Below are positions 22,204 to 33,918 of a DNA stretch of 64,000 nt, in pieces. A model generated the notes under the pieces. It worked only from the letters and a program-made list of their open reading frames with translations. It did not search any database and was not told the origin of the DNA. Position numbers and translations under genes: made by a program. The stretch comes from Nymphalis io (Eukaryota; Arthropoda; Insecta; Lepidoptera; Nymphalidae), in contig NC_065913.1 of the NCBI RefSeq assembly GCF_905147045.1, forward strand, positions 360,001 to 424,000, written 5' to 3'. Positions within the stretch are counted from its first letter, which is position 1; the number at the start of each line of letters is the position of its first letter.

Positions 22204-22435
22204 TGTTAGGGTTGTTACCCGGTAGTATTGGTACTGTGAGACTTCAAAATAAAACCACCGAGTATGTACTGCTGGTCAGATAGTGTAATTGTTCTTACTT
22301 TATGAAATTACAAAAATTGTATTGTACTTTAGAAAAAACATTTCTATAGCGCGATGTAAAATACATGTAACGCCATCTATTGACGAAATGATAAACCAAA
22401 TGATTATTTGGCATAATGTCATTTGATCTTGAACA
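22204..22435 (-). repeat. 3' LTR of inner BEL/Pao element
   Basis: It starts (minus) TGTTCAAGATC and ends CCCTAACA. A tract GGTGGGCGGTA lies directly upstream on the minus strand. Confidence 0.93.
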
Positions 22436-22824
22436 TACCGCCCACCAAGGACGTTACTGAAGGAACGTCCTTTCCGAGTTTACTTAAAAGTTGTACACAT
22501 ATAATAAGAAACCAGGTAAAATATTTTGTTTAATACAATAATATACTGGTTTGAACTAAACTTAAAACTGAACAATAATAACTTAAAAATACTAAGTACC
22601 TTAAATTAAATAACAATAAAACATAAAATAAATCTATTCTTATGCTAGGTACATTTAAAGTAATAACATTTGGCAACAGTAAATATTATTTGGCCTCCCT
22701 ATTTAATACAATTGCATTTGTCTTAAGAATAATGAAAAACATAACAATAATAATACAAAAGTTGAACTAAAACACATAATAATGATATAATGAATATAAT
22801 ATGATCTAATCACACAAACAAAAA
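22436..22824 (-). other. 3' non-coding region of inner BEL/Pao element
   Basis: AT-rich sequence between the integrase stop and the LTR, ending in the purine tract at 22436-22450. Confidence 0.6.
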
Positions 22825-23832
22825 TTAAACATTCTTTTCTTCGGTAATTGGTAAAATGCAAATTTTAGACGTTGGTCTTTTAATTGTATTGGACTTAGTC
22901 CGTACTGTGACTACACGGGTAATATTATCACTACCAGGATGTTTATGTAATATACGACCTAACAACCAACGGCTTGGAGGTAAATTATCTTCCTTTATCA
23001 GGACTATGTCACCAACTGATGGTTCAGGAACTTGACAAGACTTATACCGGTTCATCAAATTAGACAGGTATTCGTTTGACCAACGTTTCCAAAACGATTG
23101 AACCATTCTCTGAACAAATTGCCAACGCGATAAGTGATTCAACCTTGAACTTTCAAATTGATTATCCGGTACATTCAGTAACGGTTCGCCAATTAGGAAA
23201 TGTCCAGGTGTTAAAGGTAATGCTTCACCAGGATCACCGACATGAATAACACTCATGGGTCGCGAATTCAAACAAGCTTCCACTTGGGTCAAAAGCGTGG
23301 TCATTTCCTCGAATGTAAGGGTCGAGTCACCTATGACTCTTTTTAAGTGAAATTTTGTTGATTTCACCCCTGCTTCCCACAGTCCGCCGAAATTGGGACT
23401 GTGCGGAGGAATGAAGTGCCACTCCGTACCATTCGATTCTAAATGCTCTGCTATAGAAGGTTTAATTGATACTAATTCCTGTAACTCTCTTGCGGCACCG
23501 ACAAAAGTGGTACCGTTATCGCTATACAACTTAGCACAGTGACCTCGTCTAGACACGAAACGTCTGAAAGCTGCCAAAAATGCCTGCGTGTTCATGTCAC
23601 TGACTACTTCTAAATGTAAAGCACGAGTAACCATGCATATAAAAAGACATATATAGCCTTTGTACGAACGGTGCCCACGACCCTTCGTTGTTCTAAGATT
23701 TATGGGTCCCGCGTAATCTACACCGCTATGTAAAAATGGACGAGCTGGAGTACATCTAACGGACGGTAATGAACCCATAAATTGATTATTTATCTTTGCT
23801 CTTTGCTTAGCACACTTAACACACTTGTATAT
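22825..23832 (-). pseudogene. integrase core and C-terminus of inner BEL/Pao element
   Basis: The minus frame resumes right after the LINE with YKCVKCAKQRAKI (the CC of the HHCC zinc finger). The catalytic core follows: GVDYAGPINL, LYSDNGTTFVGAARE and GGLWEAGVKSTKFHLKRVIG (D, D, E). The C-terminal part has VGDIVLIKEDNLPPSRW and WLLGRILHKHPG. The core itself is uninterrupted over 317 residues. The protein would process cDNA ends and join them to host DNA. The first half of its zinc finger is separated by the 3.2-kb LINE, so no functional product is expected. Confidence 0.88.
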
Positions 23833-26800
23833 TTTTTTTATTTTTTATTTTATTTATTTTAAGGACCACTAGTAGCTACTACATGTTTTAATGACAAACG
23901 TAAAACAATTTAGTGAAAATAGCTAACATGTGAAGCTTTTTAAAGTAGCCACAACAATTACAATATTTGTTTTAAAAATACATTAACACATAATTATAGC
24001 AACATGAGTAGAAAGATTAAAAAAAAAAAAAAGTCCAAATTGGTACAAATTAAAGATCATAAAAAAATAAACATGCACTTAATAAAATTAAAATTAATAA
24101 CACAAATAGTTTGAAATGGATATAGGTACAAATTAAAATTAAATAATTCATTAAATTCATGCAAAGTTTACGTTACAAAAAAATTACTAAAAATATACTA
24201 ATTAATACAAAATAAAATTAAGATAACATTATTTATTATTTATTTATTTATTTATTATTTATTTGCATCTCTCAACAATTCTAGCGCCCGTCTACGATAA
24301 ATCATGGCAGAGTCATTAAAAATATCTAGATCTTGACAAAAACCATTGTACAACCGTGATGATCTAGGCATTGGTGCATTACATCCTAATTTCGTTTTTG
24401 ATATTCTGACATCAAAAGTGCCCAGAAAACTACGAACATTGCGCCTTGGAATACGATAGTATATCTTTTCAAGTAAGCAAGTACAGTCGATCTCGTTACG
24501 AATTATCTTAAATAGGAAAGAGAGATCTAATAATTGTCTGCGTACAGAGAGACTATCCATATTAAAGTCTTTCAAGAGATTGCTGTAATTTTTATTAGAT
24601 TTATTGTATGAGGTTTTTTTGTTTCTGGATAGATGATATACAAATCGCTTCTGTATTCTCTCTATACGCAGACGATGTACATTGTAACAAGGATTCCACA
24701 CAACACTACCGTACTCCAGTACACTACGCACGTAAGCGTTATAGATTATTTTTTTCGTGTTATTCGTGAAGTGTTTACCATTTCTAATTAAAAATCCTAA
24801 CGTTTTGGAACTTTTCGTAATTATTTTATTGAAGTGCGGGACAAAAGTAAGCTTGTCATCAAAAATGACACCCAAATCACTTATTTCAAAAACTTCCTCC
24901 AACTTGATGTTATCAATGCTATATATTGTTTTGATTATATTGAGCTTTCGCGTAAATTTTATATGCTTGCATTTACTGACGTTTAATTCCATTTTATTAT
25001 TTTTACACCAATTATATATAGCATTAATATCCACCTGTAAGAGCTCTGAGTCAGCTAAGTTGTTTATTACTTTTGTTAATTTTAAATCGTCCGCAAATAA
25101 AAATACTCTACTATAATGTACCGTATCGCAAATATCATTAATGAAGATATTAAAGAGCCAAGGTCCTAAGTGTGACCCTTGAGGAACCCCGGAGCAGGCT
25201 TTATATAGACTCGAGCTAAAACCTTTTAAGACAACAAATTGTTGTCTATTGTATAAATATGATTTGAACCACTCAAGCATATTACCATTGAATCCGTACT
25301 TGCTTAGTTTTAAGAGTAAAATATCGTGCGAAACTTTGTCGAAAGCCTTGGTTAAATCGGTATAAATTGCGTCAACTTGCTTGTGGTTATCAATAGCTGG
25401 CACAATGAATTCACTGTACGAAACAAGATTTGATGTTGTAGATCGACCCTTTATAAAGCCGTGCTGGTTATTATTATTCATTTGCTTTACATGACATTCT
25501 AGATATGGGTAAACTATTGCTTCAAATACTTTGGCAAAAGTGGAAAGTATGGAAATCGGTCTATAATTCTCAATGCACTCACTACCCTTGGACTTATATA
25601 CTGGTACGATCCTAGCTATTTTCCACTTATCGGGAAAAACACCTGAGCGAAGTGATTCGTTGTATAATAAATATAAAGGGAAACTTAGTACCCATGCACA
25701 TTTAGAAATAAATATAGGAGGGATATTATCATAACCTGTCCCTTTAGTTGTATCAAGTCTTTTTAAGTATTGATAAATCTGTCTTCGCGATATTACAAAA
25801 TTAGTGAACGCTCCAAAGTCATGTTTACATTGATTACTATAAGATGGTAATGTATATGAACTTTGAGATTGTGTGTAAACAGAAGCAAAATACAAGGCAA
25901 ATTCGTTACAAATTTCTGATCCCGATTTCATTACTTTTTGTTTGTAAGTCATTATGCCTGGGAGTGCGGTACTATTATCTTGTTTGCCCTTAAGGTATGA
26001 CCAAAAATATTTAGGATTTCTACTAATATTTTCTTCAACAATTTTAATGTAATTATTGTAACAAATTTTCGATAAATCTGCACAACGTTTGCTCAAAAGA
26101 CGTAATGAAATTTCATCAAGTGGGTTTTTATATATTTTGTATTTATTTAAAAAAACTTGTTTCTCTTTATATAAATTTATCATTTCCTTAGTGAACCATG
26201 GAGGATATTGTTTACCTTTTTGTTTCTTTTTTGGTACATATTTTTCGATCAATTTGTTCAAAATTTTATAAAATTTATCGATCATTAGGTTTATTGACTT
26301 ACAATTACAAAATTCGCTTAACCAATTGATATTATTTAATTCTGAAATTATACTTACGTAGTCAGCTTTAAAATAGTTCTTCTTATCACCAATAACATTA
26401 CTTTTTAAAGAAGTTCTTGATGAATAAGAAACTAATATATCTAAGGGAGGATGGTGGTGATCTGGAGGCACTATTGGCAAAATAGACTTACTAATTTTTA
26501 TGTTATTATGATTACTGAATATTAAGTCTAATATTTTATTATTGTTATTACTAATGTTATTATGTTGAACTAAATTATTGAGAGATGCAAAATCAACTAG
26601 CAAATTTCCTAAGGAACTATTAGAAATAACATTATCATCAGTAGCGAACAAATTGATATTACTTAAATTAAAATCACCCAAGAGCATAACATTTTGTCTA
26701 TTCTCTGCAATTCTACTATTAAAATTATTGATAAAATTAGATAGCATATTACGGCTAACGGGAGGAGGCAAATAAACTGCACATAATGCAATTGAGTTAC

Positions 26801-27045
26801 ACTCATCGTGACAATTTTCTCGTTCAATATTTATCCAAAGATCTTCACACTGACTTTCACAAAAACTGAGTCGCATTGATTTCAGTTCATTTGAGACCGC
26901 CACTAAAACTCCACCACCATCTTTTTTACAATGTAAAGGTAAACTATCACGATCTCTTCTGTATACTGTATAACGGTTGTCGAATACTTCATGGTTCTCT
27001 ATTTTATTATTAAGCCACGTTTCTGTTAATATAATAACATCATAA
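23833..27045 (-). mobile_element. LINE inserted in inner BEL/Pao integrase
   Basis: A 5'-truncated non-LTR element is flanked by the 7-bp duplication TGTATAT (23826-23832 and 27046-27052). It has a long AT-rich 3' UTR with AAATA-like repeats at 24225-24260. It is the youngest element of the three-level nest, and its frame is uninterrupted. Confidence 0.88.
24255..27045 (-). CDS. LINE endonuclease-reverse transcriptase, 5'-truncated but open
   Basis: An open minus frame of about 930 codons runs from the truncation point (DVIILTETWLNNKIENH) to the stop at 24255; the first internal Met is at 26903. The endonuclease part shows TETW, KKDGGGVLVAV and VMLLGDFNLSNI, but the usual SDH motif reads PPDHHHPPL. 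The RT part shows ENYRPISILSTFAKVFEAIV, HGFIKGRSTTSNLV, DLTKAFDKVSHD, SGVPQGSHLGPWLFNIFIND and the active site LFADDLKL. The C-terminal region has VLEYGSVVWNPCYNVHRLRI and RRQLLDLSFLFKI. It belongs to the jockey/CR1-like group. The open frame suggests a recent insertion. Autonomous movement is unlikely, since the endonuclease N-terminus and promoter are lost. Confidence 0.85.
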
Positions 27046-27052
27046 TGTATAT

Positions 27053-27424
27053 GTGGTGTTTGGCTAAGTTTCTAATTCCAATTATCCAGTAGGCTGTCCT
27101 CAAAAAATTTATCATCAACTGAAGACCTCCGTGCAGCGTTTTGACATGAGCATCTACTATTATAAGTCGAGTAACTGGACTACAGCGTGGTAGTACAATC
27201 GGATGTTTGGTCTGTTCACTCAACTGAGCTTTCTCCAATCTGCCTCTAACTCTTATTATTCCTTTATTATCAAGGTAAGGACAAAGTAACTTCAATACAC
27301 TTGATTTTATTTGTAAATAGCCTTTATCCTGTAATTGTGTATATTCCTCTGTAAATATTTCTATTTGTGTTTGTCTTATACAACATTCTAGCGCAGCATC
27401 TAATTCCACCTTTTGTAAATACAT
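27053..27424 (-). pseudogene. pre-integrase and HHCC first half of inner BEL/Pao element
   Basis: The minus frame reads GIIRVRGRLEKAQLSEQTKH, VDAHVKTLHGGLQLMINFL and AYWIIGIRNLAKHH, giving the two histidines of the zinc finger. The LINE interrupts it immediately afterwards. Between 27425 and 27554 the same polyprotein continues upstream (CRRFLKNNKIYRG) past a TAG stop. Confidence 0.82.
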
Positions 27425-27553
27425 TCCACGATATATTTTGTTATTTTTCAGGAATCTTCGACAATATGCAACAACTTTTATTAACCTTTTTAATGTAGAA
27501 TACCTTTCGAAAATTGAATTATTTGGAACAACCGTTACATAAGATTTAACGCA

Positions 27554-28534
27554 CTATTCTAAATCCAAGTTTAATTTGTCTAAATTATCTGGTCTGTTAT
27601 AGGATATATTGTCCTTTTTCAGGAATGATGGTCCTGAAAACCATAAATCACAGGTGAGAAGTGATTTCGGCGATATTCCCCTAGATGCACAGTCTGCGGG
27701 GTTGTCCTTTGTCGAAACATGAAACCATTGAGATGCTTTCATGTTCGTTAGTATTTCAGATGTTCGATTAGCTACAAACGTCTTCCATCTACTTGGGTGG
27801 TCGTTTATCCAGGCTAGTACAACTGTGGAATCGGTCCATGCTTTAATTTGATCTTTGGGAATACTCAAGATATTAGATGTTTCGATCAAAAGTTGTGACA
27901 GAAGAACTGCTCCACACAACTCTAGCCGTGGAATACTAATTTGTTTTACAGGAGCTACTCTGGTTTTTGCAACAATAAGTGTCACGTGTATGTTACCTTC
28001 AAGGTCAATGGTCCTCAAATAAATCACGGCTGAGTAAGCTGTCTTCGAAGCGTCACTAAATCCATGCAGTTCCAGCTTCTGATTCAATCTTGTGCCTATC
28101 CAACGAGGTATGCGTACGTCGGTAAGTAGTGACAGTTGCTCTCGATAGTCAATCCACTCCTTTACTAACTCCACGTTTAGTTCTTCATCCCAACTAACGC
28201 CGGTAAGCCATAACTTTTGTATGAATACCTTTGCTAGTACTATACTTGGGGCTATCCAACCCAAAGGATCAAATAGCCGTGCTATATTTGAAATTATTGA
28301 TCTTTTAGTTGCAGGTGCAGTCGTCAGCGGTGGAAGATTAACTAAGTACTGGAAGGTGTCTTGGCTGCGGTTCCAGGTAAGTCCTAATATTTTTATTGTA
28401 CTATCTATCTTGATTTCTACTTCTTTTACTTCTTCGTGTGATATTTCTTTAACCTTGTCTATGTTGTCCATATAAATTATGTCCTTGTTTGTTCTATTTA
28501 TATATAATTGTCCTTGATCTTTCTCATTCTCCAT
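27554..28534 (-). pseudogene. RT thumb/RNase H region of inner BEL/Pao element
   Basis: A 326-residue frame contains IKILGLTWNRSQDTFQYLV, RLFDPLGWIAPSIVLAKVFI, SISIPRLELCGAVLLSQ-like (ISIPRLELCGAVLLSQLLIE) and AWTDSTVVLAWINDHPSRW. These are the connection and RNase H segments that remove RNA during cDNA synthesis. It is separated from the RT piece by a single in-frame TAA within an otherwise collinear KWNSNNQEL stretch. It ends with TAG just before CVKSYVTVVP. Confidence 0.85.
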
Positions 28535-28579
28535 TTCCTTAATTTCTTCTATTAATTCCTGATTATTAGAATTCCATTT

Positions 28580-29143
28580 TTACAATTTAAATCCACCTTT
28601 ACCTAATAATTCTGTTATTTGTGTATATATTTCTAATCCTTGATCCACTTCGTAACACCCTGTCATAAGATCATCCATATAGAAACAATTGAGTACTTTA
28701 TCTTTTGCAAGTGGATAGTTGTCTCCTTCATCAAAAGCAACTTGGTGTAACGTCCGAACGGCTTGATAAGGTGCAGAAGCTGTACCAAAGGTGACTGTCG
28801 TTAGTTCATAGTCAACAATTTCTTTTTCCGGACAATCACGCCAAAGTATGCGTTGGAACATTGCATCTCCTTCAGCAATTCTGACTTGACGATACATTTT
28901 AATTATATCTGCTACCAGTGCTATGGGATACAATCGCCATCTTAATATGGTGTGCCTTAAGTCAGCTTGCAATTTCGGTCCTACCATAAGATTATCATTT
29001 AAAGAAACTCCGTTACTGTTCTTCTGAGATGCATTAAAAACTACTCGAACTTTTGTAGTAGTTTTATCGTCGCGTACAACCGCATGATGAGGTAAGTAAA
29101 AAGCTTTATCTTTCTTCATATCATCTTTTGCTACTGGTCTCAT
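28580..29143 (-). pseudogene. reverse transcriptase of inner BEL/Pao element
   Basis: The frame shows FYLPHHAVVRDD, VRVVFNASQKNSNGVSLND, RWRLYPIALVADIIKMYRQV, FGTASAPYQAVRTLHQVA and the YMDD active site in NCFYMDDLMTGCYEV. It is in the same frame as the gag-protease piece upstream, separated by one TAG in KYV-stop-VIQEYLSLGHM. Confidence 0.88.
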
Positions 29144-29173
29144 GTGTCCTAATGATAAATATTCTTGTATAAC

Positions 29174-31324
29174 CTATACGTATTTTTCTTTTAGTTCTTT
29201 ATTATTTCCTAATCTTTTTTCTAATGACCTAAATCTTTTTTCAGCTATATCTCGTGAATTTCCAGACATGCATAGTGTATTCTCTTCACGAAAAGGTAAC
29301 CTTACAATATATCTCCCACTTTCATCTCTTCTAGTAGTTAGACTATAGAACTCTTCACATGCTTTCTCTTCCGGTGTAAGTATTTGCTTTGTACTAGTTT
29401 GTTCTTCTATTTCCCAAAATCTTTTTAAAATATCATCTTCTTTATCTACCTGAGCATGTAATACATTGATAACTTTTGACCTCTCTTTATCTTCGTTATC
29501 TACAACACCCGAGATGACCCATCCTAAGGTAGTATTTTGGGCGATTAAATTGCAGGCAGGATTTTTTATTATCCCCTCAGTAATGATGTGGCTGTAAACG
29601 TCAGCACCTAATAAAATATCAATTTTATTGGAGGTGTGGAATCCTGGATCTGCAAGACACAGGTTTGTGACACTTAGCCAATTTAAGTTAGTGTTGACGC
29701 TACGTTCAGGTAAGTAGGATGTTATTTTGTTTAACACGTATGCTTTCACCGTATACACGAAGTCGAAATTCACTCTTGATCTTATATTTAAATGTACCAT
29801 AGACCTAGCAATGGTTGAACTATTTTCACCAAGTCCTGATATAACTCCTTGTATAGGTGTCTTTTTTAGACTAAGAAATTGAACTGCTGCTTCGGTTATA
29901 AAACAAGCTTGGGAGCCCTGATCAAGTAAGGCACGGACGGGATGATATTCGCCATTCTTCGACTCGACTTTGATTAGCGCAGTGGCTAATAAAACCTGTC
30001 TTGGCTTTGACACCCTTCCTGTCGACAAGCACGAAACTATCGGAGTAGAACTAGTTGAGGAATTAACATTTTCTATCGTAGGCTTCACTGATGTGGTTTG
30101 CTCTGATTGAGGATTAAAATGAAGAAGAGAGTGATGGCGCTTCCGACAAACTCTACATGTGGTAACCTTTTTGCAATCATATACGGTGTGATTACTACCT
30201 AAACAGTTAAAGCATATTCGGTTCTTCATCACAAACTCTCGTCTACTTTCAACAGGCTGTTTAGTAAACTTCTTGCAAAAACAAAGTTTGTGCGGTTCTG
30301 AGCAGTATTCACAGCGCATACTTGATGACTTAGTGGCTAACATTACCTTTGCACCATGAGAATTGTTATAGTTATAATTTTTATTTACCTGCTGAGCCAT
30401 CGATACCTTTGGTTCTAAAAATTCTAACGCACGAAAACGATTTTCGATAAATAGTTTGAATTGTTCAAAGGTTGGCAAATCGTTATTGGAATCGCTGGCG
30501 CAAACATTTAACTCCCATTGTTTACGAGTTTCACTATCTAGTTTGAGAGTAACAATGTGTATGATAATAATATCCCATGTATTTACGTTAATATTTAAGT
30601 TTCTAAGTGCATGTAAACAATCACACGTGGTATCTAATAATTCTTTCAACGATGAAGCTGACTCGACATTTATCCGTTTTTGACCAAACAATCTTTTTAA
30701 AATACAATTAGTCAGATATTTCTTGTTATTATATCTTTTTTCTAATTGAGCCCAGCACTCACTATAGTTAGCGGAAGTTATTGGAGTGTGGCGAATGAGC
30801 TGTTCAGCTTCACCAGAAAGGTAACTTTTCAAATAATGCATTTTTTGTACATTATCTAATGAATCACTTTTGTGCACTAAAGATGTAAAAAGATCGTGAA
30901 ATGTTGTCCATTCCCCGTATTTACCAGAAAATATAGGGATGGCGATCTTTGGTAGTTTAACAAAAGGAGTAACTGGCTTCGACATACCTGAAGTGTTTTC
31001 ATTTTGTACTGATCCCTTTGTCGAACAGATTTTGTTAAGCGTTGTTTTCATAAAACTTTTATAAACTATATAAGTATTCTCAACATCATCATATATATCA
31101 CCTACCATTTGTTCTATGTCCTCCAATTTAAATCTTTCATATAATTTCGTATTATTCTCTTTAAATATAGACCAATCCATTTCTAACAATTCTTGCTTGG
31201 TTTCAATATATTCTACTGTTAGTCTATCTTTACTACATTTTTTAAAGTTAATTAGACCTTTCTTTATTACATTTTGCGAATCTTTTAAAACATTTATTAA
31301 ACCTTCCATTTTAAAAATATCCAA
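29174..31324 (-). pseudogene. Gag-protease of inner BEL/Pao element
   Basis: A continuous frame of 716 residues. The Gag part shows KLPKIAIPIFSGKYGEWTTF and QKMHYLKSYLSGEAEQLIRH (capsid-like region, residues ~130-220). Two zinc knuckles follow (CEYCSEPHKLCFC and CFNCLGSNHTVYDC, then CRVCRKRHHSLLH). The retroviral-type protease has VRALLDQGSQACFI, with catalytic D in LLDQGS. The Met at 31324 follows the LTR and leader by about 580 bp and gives the family's usual Gag start. Gag would package element RNA in the cytoplasm. This piece is intact, but the downstream stops disable pol. Confidence 0.88.
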
Positions 31325-31902
31325 ATTATGAATTAAGATAATTTAAAATAAAAGTATTAATTTTTTTTTAAATCAAATCTCTAAAATTTTACAAGTGTTT
31401 TGAAATTTTTTTTTTTTCCGAAATCGGGCATAGGTTCCCCGTTCCTTCGTTTTTTTATAAATTATTCTAAGTCCTTAACTAACATGCTTAAAATTATAAA
31501 GTAAATCTAAATTAATCAATAAATTTTCTAAGTTTAAAATTCTTCGTAAATTTTCAAAGTTCAAAATTTCTTCAAATTGAAATATTATTAGAAATTCAAA
31601 GTTCAAAAGAAAGCTAACTTATTCACTTTTGATTATTCACCAATAAATATTGAAAATAATGTACTCACAGGATTGCACTTCACACAAACACAATTTGTTG
31701 ACCTGGTGTAAGTGGCGCCCTCTGTAGGTGGCGACACTGAACTAATCCGCTGCAGTTGCTCCGTCCGCCCACCACTGCACGGCTGGGGGTCCCGCTGCTG
31801 CGGCCTCTGATGCGTGTTTCCTTACTGCAGCAATCCACTGCGGAGACACGGGAGAAGCGGCTTCACCGCTCACAAAAAACACTATCCGGCTCGAAGGACC
31901 AA
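31325..31902 (-). other. 5' leader of inner BEL/Pao element
   Basis: Non-coding. Next to the LTR on the minus strand is TTGGTCCTTCGAGCCGG, the likely primer-binding site. A similar TTGGTC...TCGAGCCG stretch follows the outer element's LTR at about 32890. Confidence 0.65.
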
Positions 31903-32134
31903 TGTTAGGGTTGTTACCCGGTAGTATTGGTACTGTGAGACTTCATAATAAAACCACCGAGTTTGTACTGCTGGTCAGATAGTGTAATTGTTCTCACTTT
32001 ATGAAATTACAAAAATTGTATTGTACTTTAGAAAAAACATTTCTATAGCGCGATGTAAAATACATGTAACGCCATCTATTGACGAAATGATAAACCAAAT
32101 GATTATTTGGCATAATGTCATTTGATCTTGAACA
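31903..32134 (-). repeat. 5' LTR of inner BEL/Pao element
   Basis: 232 bp, followed by TTATG. It shows 3 mismatches to 22204-22435. Confidence 0.93.
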
Positions 32135-32139
32135 TTATG

Positions 32140-32409
32140 AAACATTGAAAATAGATATTCACATAAGACTTATTGTAGACGTCATTATGAAAAAAATACT
32201 TTGTTTAAAAAAAATTAACACTCAATCAGCAAATCAATTAAAATATTTAATCGATAGTGTACAAGAATGTTAAAGTAGTTTACGAAATTTGGATATATCT
32301 ATTGTTTTGTGGGATCCGATATTAATATTCTTAATTTCACAGAAATTAGATTCAGAGACGCATAAAGATTGGGAAAAACTACTAGTACTGAATACCAAAA
32401 GGAATAAAA
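32140..32409 (+). pseudogene. inverted gag segment of outer BEL/Pao element, right part
   Basis: The plus strand continues the Gag frame interrupted at 22203: SANQLKYLIDSVQEC, SSLRNLDISIVLWDPILIFL and KLDSETHKDWEKLLV. A stop and frame slips are present. Confidence 0.7.
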
Positions 32410-32705
32410 GTAACAGTCTATGAATGTCCCACTGTTGGGCTAAGGCCTCTTCTCCTTTTATTGAGAAGGTTTGGAGCTTATTCCACCACGCTGCTCCAAT
32501 GCGAGTTGGTGGAATACACATGTGGCAGAATTTCAGTGAAATTAGGCACATGCAGGTTTCCTCGCGATGTTTTCCTTCATCGTCAAGCACGAGATGAATT
32601 ATAAACACAAATTAAGCACATGAAAATTCAGTGGTGCTTGCCCGGGTTTGAACCCACGATCATCGGTTAAGATTCACGTGTTCGAACCACTGGGCCATCT
32701 CGGCA
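32410..32705 (-). mobile_element. tRNA-derived SINE family B, copy 2
   Basis: On the minus strand it starts with the A-box region GATGGCCCAGTGGTTCGAAC and B box GGGTTCAAACCC and ends near CATAGACTGTTAC. Inserted in the outer BEL/Pao element. Confidence 0.88.
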
Positions 32706-32904
32706 TATTTTTATTAATTAATGTTAGATAAGTCACACGTGTCGCCGATGCTCACAATTGTATATAAAAAAAAACCTTTTTTCATTTTCACTAACGCATA
32801 AAAGTCCATATGAAAAAAAATGTTTACTGCAATCCTTATCGCTCGCCGGCCGGCTTCCGAGAAACAATGCACCGTATTATGCGGCTCGATTATTGACCAA
32901 ACTA

Positions 32905-33028
32905 TGATGGTTATAAGACTTGATTAGGACTGTATCTAATTTCTTTATATTTTTTAATTTGAATAAAACACCCATTCTCTGTCACTGGTTTATTGCGCCT
33001 AACTTAAAACATAGTTTACGTCCGAACA
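32905..33028 (-). repeat. 5' LTR of outer BEL/Pao element
   Basis: 124 bp, followed by the duplication ATGTA. It has 7 mismatches to 16154-16277. Confidence 0.88.
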
Positions 33029-33708
33029 ATGTACTTATAGTTCAATGCGTTAAAAAGGCACTTTGCAAAATATTGACAAATTATATTAAAAGACAGATTT
33101 ATAAAACGTAACGTATGGCATCTTAATTTAAAATCAGTGAAAGCCAAGACGATAATTAAATAGCTAAAGCGCTTTTAAAAAGCTAACTAGTCCATTTTTA
33201 TTTTACAAGTTATGACTGCTGGCTTGGCACAATGAGACCAAAGCTATTTTTAATTATCTTATTAATAAGTTATCGTGTTTTTGAGATGCACACCTGTATA
33301 AATATTATGCATTTGCATCTAGTGCGAAGAGTGCCTTATCCTTCGTGAACTGTTTCAAAAGAAAAAAATGACCATTGAGATTACCAGAAGGATGGTTGCA
33401 GCAATAACATTACAAATTGCTAATAAGCTTCATTTATTGATCTAGTTACGCCTTCATATAATTAACGCCTTTTTATTACTGAAATACTTGCAGGTTTTTC
33501 TCAATAGAATCAAAAATCTGAGCCAACCCCGCTCAGTAATTAGCGTTCGCAAGAAATCCTACTTAAAAACATCTATATCGATTTTATTTATTTTGATGTA
33601 AACGGCGAGTTGATGATACGTATCGATACTTAAAGCCCTGAAACGTTTACGCCGTCATATTCTATATGCACGGGAGATTAAAGAAATAACACTTAGCAGT
33701 CAGTCCAC
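33029..33708. other. intergenic, downstream of IWS1
   Basis: AT-rich, no coding frame or repeat recognised apart from the target duplication at its left edge. Confidence 0.4.
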
Positions 33709-33714
33709 TTTATT
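33709..33714 (-). terminator. poly(A) signal of IWS1
   Basis: AATAAA on the minus strand, about 205 bases after the IWS1 stop codon. It is the first canonical hexamer seen there. Confidence 0.6.
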
Positions 33715-33918
33715 TTAATTATAATAACTTACACAACATCACAACGAGACCTCGCGAGTGACAGCACTCGGCGTGGTATTTGTGCGACGTACTAAGTTTA
33801 TCATACAAGGATATTGACTCGTCCACACGACGTCACTCGCCCGCGCCGACGCGAAACGGTCGGCACGGAATCTTGAGCTTCAATAGTCATATTCATCGAC
33901 GACAGTCACACACGACGA

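Larger units (their letters stand above)
22204..32134 (-). mobile_element. inner BEL/Pao LTR retrotransposon, nearly complete
   Basis: The 232-bp LTRs at 22204-22435 and 31903-32134 differ at only 3 positions. Both are flanked by the duplication TTATG (22199-22203 and 32135-32139). The minus strand runs leader, gag-protease, RT, RNase H, integrase, purine tract. The coding part contains three in-frame stops (after 29174, 28580 and 27554) and is split by a LINE insertion. Leaving out the LINE gives about 6.7 kb, a normal BEL/Pao size. Confidence 0.93.
16154..33028 (-). mobile_element. outer BEL/Pao element, hosting nested insertions
   Basis: It is bounded by two 124-bp LTRs (16154-16277 and 32905-33028) that differ at 7 positions without gaps. 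Both are flanked by the target duplication ATGTA (16149-16153 and 33029-33033). On the minus strand the LTRs start TGTTCGGACG and end ACCATCA. A purine tract ending GTGGGCGGTA precedes the lower LTR. Inside are a second BEL/Pao element, a LINE 3' end and several SINEs. Without these insertions the element would be only about 5-6 kb, so it was already incomplete or has lost sequence. Confidence 0.88.
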
